Shown piece by piece: positions 9,791 to 17,955 of a stretch of DNA of 64,000 nt. The stretch comes from Lelliottia nimipressuralis (GTDB lineage Bacteria; Pseudomonadota; Gammaproteobacteria; Enterobacterales; Enterobacteriaceae). The notes beneath the pieces were generated by a model. That model saw only the letters and a list, made by a program, of their open reading frames with translations, was not told the DNA's origin and did not search any database. Made by a program: the position numbers and the translations under genes. How positions within the stretch are numbered: the first letter of the stretch is position 1; every line of letters starts with the position of its first letter. The DNA lies in NCBI RefSeq assembly GCF_004402045.1, contig NZ_SOMG01000011.1, forward strand, positions 1-64,000, read 5' to 3'.

Positions 9791-11158
9791 CTATTTTTTC
9801 ACCGCTTCGCCGTCCTGCCAGGCTTTTTGCAGCGCAGGCCAGTAGTCGCGGTTGGCCTCAATCATCTCGTCGAGAATCGCCTTCGCGTGTTCCATGGTCG
9901 GCACGGTGCGGTTGAGGGTAAATGCCTGAAGGGCTTTCTCGTAGCTTCCTTCGATAGTCGCCTCCACCAGCAGCTGCTCAGAGGCGAGCTGCTGTTGCAA
10001 AAGGGTCTGATGGAACAGCGGCACCTGACCGACACGAATCGGTTCCGGGCCTTCGGAGGTGATATAAGCGGGCACTTCCACCACGGCATCGTAAGGCAGG
10101 TTGGTAATCGCACCGCGGTTTTCCACCATCACCAGATGGCGGCTCCGCAGGTTAAAGGCCAGCGAGCAGGCGACGTCAACGATAAATTCACCGTGGACGC
10201 CCACGTGGAAGGCATCCGGCAGGATCCCGGTACGCTTATATTCTTCGGCTGCGGCGAACAGTTTTTTCTCGCGCCCGTCCATCACTTCATTGGCGCGGGT
10301 ATAGTCCGGGTTCTGATGCTCCACAATCTGGTTTGGCATCAGGTAGTACTGCAGATACGGGTTCGGCAGATACTCCGGAAAGTTATCCATGATCGGCTTA
10401 ATGTTGCGCCAGGTTTTTACCCACGACGGATCCGAGTGCTGCGGGTCGGTTTTGGCCGCATCTTCCGTCAGCAGGCCAAACTTCGCGATATGTTTGCGCA
10501 GCTCCGGCAGCTTGTCCTCGCCGTCCACCAGCACGCGGGTAAACCAGCCGAAGTGGTTCAGACCGAAGTAGTCGACCTCCAGCTTGTGGCGATCGACACC
10601 CAGAATCGCCCCCATGTTACGCATCGCAGCCACCGGCATATCGCAAATGTTCAGCACGCGCGCGTTCGGGCGCAGGCGCCGCACGCCTTCTGCAACGATC
10701 GCCGCCGGGTTGGAGTAGTTCACGATCCAGGCTTTTTCATGCGCGTAGCGATCCACCAGATCGATAAGCTCCACCATCGGCAGGATCGTGCGTAGGCCAT
10801 ACGCCAGGCCGCCTGGCCCACAGGTTTCTTGCCCAACCACGCCATGACGTAGCGGGATCTTCTCGTCCTGCTCGCGCATCCTGTACTGGCCGACGCGCAT
10901 CTGGGCGAAGACGAAATGCGCGCCGCTGAAGGCCACTTCCGGATCGCTGGTGACGATGAATTTGATGCTCTGACTGTGGTCGCGAATGACCTTCTCGACG
11001 ACGGGCGCAATGGTGTTCTGACGCGCCTCGTCGATGTCATAAAGACGGATTTCGGCCAGCGGGAAATCCTGCAGACGCACCATCAGGCTTTTGACAATAC
11101 CCGGCGTGTAGGTGCTACCACCGCCGGCGATCGACAGAATGAATGGGGGTGTAAACAT
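9791..11158 (-). CDS. 6-phospho-alpha-glucosidase (GH4)
   Basis: Family GH4 glycosidase of 455 residues, NAD+ and Mn2+ dependent, hydrolysing 6-phospho-alpha-glucosides made by the PTS. The NAD-binding loop GGGSTYTPG is at residues 12-20. The metal ligands are Cys172 in CDMP and His202 in GLNHFGW; the CDMP form marks alpha-specific enzymes such as Klebsiella AglB and GlvA. AAAGGAG precedes the ATG, and the permease gene ends 12 nt upstream. Substrates could be maltose 6'-phosphate, trehalulose-like sucrose isomers or related compounds. An aglB-like or glvA-like name fits, but I leave the symbol open. Confidence 0.9.
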   Translation of the reverse strand: MFTPPFILSIAGGGSTYTPGIVKSLMVRLQDFPLAEIRLYDIDEARQNTIAPVVEKVIRDHSQSIKFIVTSDPEVAFSGAHFVFAQMRVGQYRMREQDEKIPLRHGVVGQETCGPGGLAYGLRTILPMVELIDLVDRYAHEKAWIVNYSNPAAIVAEGVRRLRPNARVLNICDMPVAAMRNMGAILGVDRHKLEVDYFGLNHFGWFTRVLVDGEDKLPELRKHIAKFGLLTEDAAKTDPQHSDPSWVKTWRNIKPIMDNFPEYLPNPYLQYYLMPNQIVEHQNPDYTRANEVMDGREKKLFAAAEEYKRTGILPDAFHVGVHGEFIVDVACSLAFNLRSRHLVMVENRGAITNLPYDAVVEVPAYITSEGPEPIRVGQVPLFHQTLLQQQLASEQLLVEATIEGSYEKALQAFTLNRTVPTMEHAKAILDEMIEANRDYWPALQKAWQDGEAVKK

Positions 11159-11170
11159 CTTTAGCTCCTT

Positions 11171-12715
11171 TCAGAGAAACGTCTCAACGGCTTCTCGCAT
11201 TTTTTTGACGTGCAGCCCGTAGACCACCTGAACGTTGTTACCTTGTTTGATAATCCCTTTCGCGCCGGTCGCCTTCAGGCGCGGTTCGTCGATGAGGTTG
11301 ACGTCCTTCACCGTGACGCGTAAGCGGGTGTAGCAGTTATCCACCACTTCAATGTTTTCCCGGCCGCCCAGCCCCGCCACGATGGATTCGCCCAGCCCGT
11401 CGTTATTGCCCTTCGCCTGGTACTCCTGCTTGCTGTAGAGGCGCGTCTCCCGATCGTCATCCTCACGGCCCGGCGTCTTCATGTTGAAGCGCAGGATCAG
11501 GAAGCGGAACACCGCGAAGTAGAGAGCGAACATGATCAGTCCGACCAGGATGTACATCGGCCAGTTGGATTTTTCCGTACCGAGCGGGAGGTTGTAGAGG
11601 ATGAAATCAATGACCCCGTTAGCACCGATGGCGTGAACGCCCAGCAGCGAGAACAGCATCATGCCGATGCCGGTCAGCACCGCATGCACCACGAACAGCA
11701 GCGGGGCGACAAACAGGAAGGAGAACTCAATGGGTTCAGTGACGCCGACCAGCAGAGTGGTGAGCGCTGCCGGGATCAGAATCGCCTTTGCCGCCGCTTT
11801 GCGCTCCGGCTTTGCCGTCATATACATCGCCAGCGCCGCCGCAGGCAGGCCAAACATTTTGCTGATGCCGCGGGCATCCCACACCACCGTGCTGCTGAGC
11901 TGCTTCACCTCCGGGCAGGCCATCTCGGCGAAGTAAATATTGCGCGCGCCCTGATAAACCGTGCCGCAGACCTCCTGCGTGCCGCCCAGCTCGGTATACA
12001 GAAACGGGGTATAGACCAGGTGATGCAGGCCGGTAGGCACCAGAATGCGTTCCAGGAAACCGTAGATTGCCACACCAAACGGCCCGGAGCCTTTGATAGC
12101 CAGCGCCAGGGCGCTGATGCCGTGCTGGGCAAAGGGCCACAGCTCACTCATCACCACGCCGAGCAGCATGGAGACGGGGAGCATCACAATGGCGACAAAA
12201 CAGTGGCCGGAGTAAATTGCCATCGCGCCGTTAAACTGCACGCCGGAATATTTGTTGTACAGATAGCCGGAAAGCGCCCCGGTCAGGATCCCTGCAAACA
12301 CACCCATCTCCAGCACCTGCACGCCCAGAACCATCGTCTGCCCGGCCGCTTTCATCTGGGCCGCTGGCGCCAGTGCACCCTGGAGCTGTAGCGTGACGTT
12401 CATGGCGTTAATGAACACGACAAAGGTCACCAGGCCAATCAGCGCGGCATAGCCTTTATCGCGCGTCGCCAGACCAATCGGGATGCCGACGGCAAACACC
12501 AGCGCCAGGTTGACCAGCACCGACACGGCAGATTTCGCGATAAGCTGACCAAGGTGCTGAATCAGTGGATGGCCAAGAAACGGCAGGTATTCAGCGAGGT
12601 TACCGTTACCCAGTACGTTACCAAAGGCGATAAACAGACCGACGATCGGTAAGATCAGCACCGGTCCGTACAATGATTTTCCGAAATTTTGTAGGGCGTT
12701 CACGGCTCGTTTCAT
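11171..12715 (-). CDS. PTS alpha-glucoside-specific EIICB component
   Basis: Sugar permease of 514 residues of the glucose-glucoside PTS family. The EIIC domain (about residues 1-400) has some ten hydrophobic segments. The C-terminal EIIB domain (about 430-514) carries the phosphocysteine Cys461 in VDNCYTRLRV. No EIIA domain is present, so it probably uses EIIA-Glc (Crr). The start at 12715 follows AGAGAGAAAG; an upstream in-frame start at 12742 adds nine residues. It is first in an operon with the GH4 enzyme, so it imports and phosphorylates the glucosides that enzyme cleaves. Confidence 0.9.
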   Translation of the reverse strand: MKRAVNALQNFGKSLYGPVLILPIVGLFIAFGNVLGNGNLAEYLPFLGHPLIQHLGQLIAKSAVSVLVNLALVFAVGIPIGLATRDKGYAALIGLVTFVVFINAMNVTLQLQGALAPAAQMKAAGQTMVLGVQVLEMGVFAGILTGALSGYLYNKYSGVQFNGAMAIYSGHCFVAIVMLPVSMLLGVVMSELWPFAQHGISALALAIKGSGPFGVAIYGFLERILVPTGLHHLVYTPFLYTELGGTQEVCGTVYQGARNIYFAEMACPEVKQLSSTVVWDARGISKMFGLPAAALAMYMTAKPERKAAAKAILIPAALTTLLVGVTEPIEFSFLFVAPLLFVVHAVLTGIGMMLFSLLGVHAIGANGVIDFILYNLPLGTEKSNWPMYILVGLIMFALYFAVFRFLILRFNMKTPGREDDDRETRLYSKQEYQAKGNNDGLGESIVAGLGGRENIEVVDNCYTRLRVTVKDVNLIDEPRLKATGAKGIIKQGNNVQVVYGLHVKKMREAVETFL

Positions 12716-12802
12716 GGCTTTCTCTCTTATTGAACCGCGCACTCGGGGTGCGTCATGGTTATAAAACTAGCAGCCTTCAGGCACGCTTATCCATCTATCT
12801 TA

Positions 12803-12866
12803 TTGTTTTAAAAACAAATGACCTGAAAGGTAACATGTAACGTTTGGGGTTGTGATCGGTGTAGCA
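12803..12866 (-). promoter_or_regulatory. Candidate operator and CRP half-site of the PTS operon
   Basis: The 286-nt gap between the minus-strand PTS gene and yfhM has a perfect 15-bp palindrome, TTGTTTT-A-AAAACAA, at 12803-12817, a candidate site for the RpiR-type regulator. TGTGATCGGTGTAGCA at 12851-12866 has a full CRP left half and a poor right half. A TATAAC near 12762 (minus strand) could be the -10 of the operon. The rest holds the yfhM leader. All are pattern calls. Confidence 0.4.
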
Positions 12867-13001
12867 TTGCCGAGTGGCAGAAGGTGAGCGTTCTGCGAGG
12901 CGCATTCAGGATTCTAAAATTGGACTTTTTGAATTAATGAAACTTGCGGATAATACTTATCCGGACGACGACCAACAGGCCCCATAGGCCAGGGACAAAG
13001 G

Positions 13002-16000
13002 ATGAAACCGTTTCGCTTAGCCGCGATCTCTCTCGCGCTGCTTACTACGTTTACGCTTGTCGGCTGTGATAACAGCGACGATAACACTCAGTCTGCGGCT
13101 CCCACCGCCTCCACCCCATCGACACCAAAAGCCGCGGAAAAGCCCGACGCTGAAAAGCTGGCAAAACTGGCGGCACAGAGTCAGGGCAAAGCGTTAACCC
13201 TGCTGGATGTCTCTGAAGTGCAGCTGGACGGCGCTTCAACGCTGGTGCTGACATTCTCTGTTCCGCTGAATCCCGATCAGGATTTCGCGAAAACCGTGCA
13301 TGTCGTGGACAAGAAAAGCGGCAAGGTTGATGGGGCGTGGGAACTTGCGCCTAACCTGAAAGAGCTTCGCCTGCGCCATCTGGAGCCCAACCGCAACCTG
13401 GTCGTCACCGTTGAACGTGACCTGCAGGCGCTGAACAAGGCGACGTTCGGCATTGATTATGAAAAAGCCCTGACCACCCGGGACGTTGAACCCACTGTTG
13501 GTTTTGCCAGCCGCGGCTCGCTGCTGCCGGGCAAAGTGCTGGAAGGTCTGCCGGTGATGGCGCTTAACGTCAACAACGTGGACGTGAATTTCTACCGCGT
13601 GAAACCTGAATCGTTGGCCTCTTTTGTCAGCCAGTGGGAATACCGTAACTCGCTGACCAACTGGGAATCTGACAACCTGCTGAAGATGGCGGAGCTGGTT
13701 TACACCGGTCGTTTCGATCTTAATCCGGCGCGCAACACGCGTGAAAAATTGCTGCTGCCTCTGAAGGATATTAAGCCGCTCCAGCAGTCTGGCGTCTATA
13801 TCGCGGTCATGAACCAGGCGGGGCACTACAACTACAGTAACGCCGCGACGCTGTTTACCTTAAGCGATATTGGCCTGTCCGCTCACCGTTATCACAACCG
13901 CCTGGACATTTTTACCCAGAGCCTGGAGAACGGCGCGGCGCAGTCCGGCGTGACCGTTACCCTGTTGAACGATAAAGGGCAGACGCTTGCCGAAGCGAAC
14001 AGCGACGGCGATGGCCATGCAAAGCTTGAGACCGACAAAGAAGCCGCGCTGATCCTGGCCAGTAAAGACGGCCAGACCACGCTGCTCGACCTCAAGCTGC
14101 CTGCCCTCGACCTGGCGGAGTTTGATATCGCAGGTAGCCCTGGCTACAGCAAGCAATTCTTTATGTTTGGCCCACGCGATCTCTACCGCCCGGGTGAAAC
14201 GGTGATCCTTAACGGTCTGCTGCGCGACAGCGACGGCAAGCCACTTCCCGACCAGCCCGTGAAGCTTGACGTGCTGCGCCCGGATGGGCAGGTCGCGCGC
14301 ACGATTGTCGTCAAGCCAGAGAACGGACTCTATCGTTTTAACTATCCGCTGGACAGCGGGGCGCAGACCGGCATGTGGCATATCCGCGCCAACACGGGGG
14401 ATAACCTGCAGCGCTTGTGGGACTTCCACGTCGAAGATTTTATGCCTGAGCGTATGGCGCTCAACCTGACGGGACAAAAAGCACCGGTTTCACCGCAGGA
14501 TAACGTCGACTTTAACGTGGTGGGCTATTACCTGTATGGGGCACCGGCCAACGGTAATTCTCTGCAGGGCCAGCTTTTCCTGCGTCCGCTGCGTGACGCG
14601 GTAGCTGCGCTGCCGGGATTCCAGTTTGGCGATATCGCCGAGGACAACCTGAGCCGCAGTCTGGATGAAGTTCAGCTCACGCTCGATGAACAGGGCCGTG
14701 GGCAGGTTTCCACCGAAAGCCAGTGGAAAGAGGTGCACTCTCCTCTGCAACTGATCCTGCAGGCCAGCCTGCTGGAGTCGGGCGGTCGTCCGGTGACGCG
14801 CCGTGCTGAGCAGGCCATCTGGCCGGCGGCGGAGCTGCCGGGTATCCGCCCTCAGTTTGCCAGTAAAGCCGTTTACGATTACCGCACCGACACCACTGTT
14901 AACCAGCCGATTGTCGACGAGAACGGCAACGCCAGCTTCGACATCGTCTATGCCGATGCCAGCGGGGCGAAAAAAGCCGTTTCCGGGTTACAGGTTCGTC
15001 TGATCCGCGAGCGTCGGGACTATTACTGGAACTGGTCCGAAAGCGAAGGCTGGCAGTCGCAGTTTGATCAAAAAGATCTGATTGAAGGCGAGCAGGAGCT
15101 GGCCCTTAAGGCCGATGAAACCGGCAAAGTGACTTTCCCGGTTGAGTGGGGCTCTTATCGTCTGGAGGTTAAAGCGCCGGATGAGATGGTCAGCAGCGTA
15201 CGCTTCTGGGCGGGTTACAGCTGGCAGGATAATAGCGACGGCACCGGGGCTGCGCGTCCTGACCGCGTGACGCTGAAACTGGATAAGCCAGCGTATCAGC
15301 CAGGCGATACCATCAATCTGCACATTGCAGCACCGGCCGCAGGCAAGGGCTATGCAATGATCGAATCCAGCGAAGGGCCGCTGTGGTGGAAAGAGATCGA
15401 CGTACCGGCAAACGGGCTTGATCTCGCAATCCCGGTCGACAAGGCCTGGAAACGCCACGATCTCTATCTCAGCACGCTGGTGGTTCGTCCTGGGGACAAA
15501 TCCAAATCCGCCACGCCGAAACGCGCGGTCGGCCTGCTGCATCTGCCGATGGGCGACGAAAATCGCCGCCTGAATATTGCGCTGGATAACCCGCAGAAAA
15601 TGCGTCCAAACCAGACGCTCTCTGTGAAGGTGAAAGCCAGCGTGAAAGAGGGCGCTGTGCCGCAGAAAGTGAATGTCCTGGTCTCGGCGGTGGACAGCGG
15701 TGTGCTGAACATTACCGATTACGTTACGCCAGATCCGTGGCAGGCTTTCTTTGGTCAGAAGCGGTACGGCGCGGATATCTACGATATCTATGGCCAGGTT
15801 ATTGAAGGCCAGGGCCGCATGGCCGCGCTGCGCTTTGGTGGCGATGGGGATGAGCTGAAGCGCGGCGGTAAACCGCCGGTGAACCACGTCACCATTATCG
15901 CCCAGCAGGCGCAGCCAGTTACGCTTGATGCCAACGGGGAAGGTACCGTTACGCTGCCGATTGGCGATTTCAACGGTGAGCTGCGCCTGATGGCGCAAGC

Positions 16001-17954
16001 CTGGACGGAAGACGATTTCGGCAGCAGCGAAAGCAAGGTTGTGGTAGCCGCACCGGTCATTACCGAGCTGAATACCCCGCGCTTCCTGGCAAGCGGGGAT
16101 ACCTCGCGGCTGACGCTGGATCTCACCAACCTGACTGACAAGCCGCAAACGCTAAACGTCGCCCTGACCGCAACCGGCAAACTGTCGCTGGAAGGCGCAC
16201 AGCCGCAGCCGGTGCAACTGCCGCCGGGCGCACGGACCACTCTGTTTATTCCGGTGCGTGCGCTGGACGGCTATGGTGACGGTGAAGTGACCGCGCAGGT
16301 GACCGGCCTGCAGCTACCCGGTGAGACTTTCGCACCGCAGCAGAAGAGCTGGAAAATCGGCGTGCGTCCGGCGTTCCCTGCACAGACGGTGAATACCGGT
16401 GCCATGCTGAACCCAGGTGAATCCTGGACTGCTCCAGGGCAGCATATCGACGGTTTCTCTCCTGCCACCCTGCAGGGGCAACTGTTGCTGAGCGGCAAAC
16501 CGCCGCTCAACCTGGCGCGCTATATTCGTGAACTGCAGGCGTATCCCTATGGCTGCCTGGAACAAACCACCAGCGGTCTGTTCCCGTCGCTCTACACCAA
16601 CGCGGCGCAGCTCACCGCGCTTGGCATCAAGGGAGACACCGATGACAAGCGCCGTGCGGCCATTGATATTGGCATCTCCCGTCTGCTGCAGATGCAGCGT
16701 GAAGACGGTGGGTTTGCGCTGTGGGATAAAAACGATCCGGAAGAGTACTGGCTGACGGCCTACGTGACCGACTTCCTGGTGCGCGCGGGCGAGCAGGGTT
16801 ACAGCGTACCTGCCGATGCAGTGAATAACGCCAATAGCCGCCTGCTGCGCTACCTGCAGGATCCGGGCATGATGTCCATTCGCTACAGCGACGATACGCA
16901 GGCCAGCAAGTTCGCCGTGCAGGCCTATGCCGCGCTGGTACTGGCTCGTCAGCAAAAAGCACCGCTGGGTGCGCTGCGTGAAATCTGGGAGCGTCACGGG
17001 CAGGCGGCTTCCGGGCTGCCGCTCATGCAGCTGGGTATGGCGCTTAAACTGATGGGCGATGCCCCGCGAAGCCAGCAGGCGCTGGATCTGGCACTCAAAA
17101 CGCCGCGTAACGACAGCAAAACCTGGATGGCCGATTACGGCAGCCAGCTTCGCGATAACGCGCTGATGCTCTCTCTTCTGGAAGAGTACAAGCTGCTGCC
17201 GGACGCGCAAAATACGCTGCTGAATGTGCTGTCCGAACAGGCCTTCAGCCAGCGCTGGCTGTCCACCCAGGAGAGTAACGCGCTGTTCCTGGCCGGACGT
17301 TCGCTGCAAACCTTGTCAGGTACGTGGCAGGCGAAAACCTCTCTGTCTGAGACCGCTTCAGGCGGCGATAAGTCACTGGTACAAAACGTGAACGGTGACC
17401 AGCTTGGCGCGCTGCAGGTAACTAATACCGGGACGACACCGCTGTGGGTCCGTCTGGACAGCACCGGTTATCCAGAAAATGCGCCTCAGCCGAGCTCGAA
17501 CGTGCTGCAGGTTGAACGTCATATTCTGGCAACCGACGGCAGCACGAAATCGCTCTCTTCGCTGAAGAGCGGTGAACTGGTGCTGGTGTGGCTGGAAGTG
17601 AAAGCCAGCCAGAATGTGCCGGATGCGCTGGTGGTGGATCTCCTCCCTGCGGGTCTGGAGCTGGAAAACCAGAACCTGGCGAGCAGCAGCGCCAGCCTGC
17701 AGGACAGCGGCAGCGAAGTGCAGAACCTGCTCAGCCAGATGCAGCAGGCGGACATTCAGCATATGGAATTCCGCGACGACCGCTTTGTGGCCGCTGTACC
17801 GGTAAATGAAGGTCAGCCGGTCACGCTGGTTTATCTGGCGCGCGCCGTGACGCCGGGAACTTACCAGGTACCGGTTCCGATGGTGGAGTCTATGTACGTT
17901 CCGCAGTGGCGGGCAACGGGGGCGGCCAGCGGCCCGCTGATTGTTGTTCCATAA
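13002..17954 (+). CDS. yfhM: Bacterial alpha-2-macroglobulin lipoprotein YfhM
   Basis: Large periplasmic protease trap of 1650 residues, the size of the E. coli homologue (ECAM). A lipoprotein signal ends in LVGC with Cys22 as the lipidated residue; Asp23 at +2 is the inner-membrane retention signal. Successive macroglobulin domains follow, then the thioester motif CLEQ at Cys1185-Gln1188 inside an alpha-helical thioester domain (YPYGCLEQTT). A protease that cuts the bait region would be covalently captured. One base separates it from pbpC, the standard pairing, which suggests defence of the wall-repair site against foreign proteases. Confidence 0.95.
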   Translation: MKPFRLAAISLALLTTFTLVGCDNSDDNTQSAAPTASTPSTPKAAEKPDAEKLAKLAAQSQGKALTLLDVSEVQLDGASTLVLTFSVPLNPDQDFAKTVHVVDKKSGKVDGAWELAPNLKELRLRHLEPNRNLVVTVERDLQALNKATFGIDYEKALTTRDVEPTVGFASRGSLLPGKVLEGLPVMALNVNNVDVNFYRVKPESLASFVSQWEYRNSLTNWESDNLLKMAELVYTGRFDLNPARNTREKLLLPLKDIKPLQQSGVYIAVMNQAGHYNYSNAATLFTLSDIGLSAHRYHNRLDIFTQSLENGAAQSGVTVTLLNDKGQTLAEANSDGDGHAKLETDKEAALILASKDGQTTLLDLKLPALDLAEFDIAGSPGYSKQFFMFGPRDLYRPGETVILNGLLRDSDGKPLPDQPVKLDVLRPDGQVARTIVVKPENGLYRFNYPLDSGAQTGMWHIRANTGDNLQRLWDFHVEDFMPERMALNLTGQKAPVSPQDNVDFNVVGYYLYGAPANGNSLQGQLFLRPLRDAVAALPGFQFGDIAEDNLSRSLDEVQLTLDEQGRGQVSTESQWKEVHSPLQLILQASLLESGGRPVTRRAEQAIWPAAELPGIRPQFASKAVYDYRTDTTVNQPIVDENGNASFDIVYADASGAKKAVSGLQVRLIRERRDYYWNWSESEGWQSQFDQKDLIEGEQELALKADETGKVTFPVEWGSYRLEVKAPDEMVSSVRFWAGYSWQDNSDGTGAARPDRVTLKLDKPAYQPGDTINLHIAAPAAGKGYAMIESSEGPLWWKEIDVPANGLDLAIPVDKAWKRHDLYLSTLVVRPGDKSKSATPKRAVGLLHLPMGDENRRLNIALDNPQKMRPNQTLSVKVKASVKEGAVPQKVNVLVSAVDSGVLNITDYVTPDPWQAFFGQKRYGADIYDIYGQVIEGQGRMAALRFGGDGDELKRGGKPPVNHVTIIAQQAQPVTLDANGEGTVTLPIGDFNGELRLMAQAWTEDDFGSSESKVVVAAPVITELNTPRFLASGDTSRLTLDLTNLTDKPQTLNVALTATGKLSLEGAQPQPVQLPPGARTTLFIPVRALDGYGDGEVTAQVTGLQLPGETFAPQQKSWKIGVRPAFPAQTVNTGAMLNPGESWTAPGQHIDGFSPATLQGQLLLSGKPPLNLARYIRELQAYPYGCLEQTTSGLFPSLYTNAAQLTALGIKGDTDDKRRAAIDIGISRLLQMQREDGGFALWDKNDPEEYWLTAYVTDFLVRAGEQGYSVPADAVNNANSRLLRYLQDPGMMSIRYSDDTQASKFAVQAYAALVLARQQKAPLGALREIWERHGQAASGLPLMQLGMALKLMGDAPRSQQALDLALKTPRNDSKTWMADYGSQLRDNALMLSLLEEYKLLPDAQNTLLNVLSEQAFSQRWLSTQESNALFLAGRSLQTLSGTWQAKTSLSETASGGDKSLVQNVNGDQLGALQVTNTGTTPLWVRLDSTGYPENAPQPSSNVLQVERHILATDGSTKSLSSLKSGELVLVWLEVKASQNVPDALVVDLLPAGLELENQNLASSSASLQDSGSEVQNLLSQMQQADIQHMEFRDDRFVAAVPVNEGQPVTLVYLARAVTPGTYQVPVPMVESMYVPQWRATGAASGPLIVVP

Positions 17955-17955
17955 C

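Noticed and set aside
14988-17309. Large minus-strand readings opposite yfhM
   Set aside because: No start context or domain; the plus-strand gene is continuous over the region.
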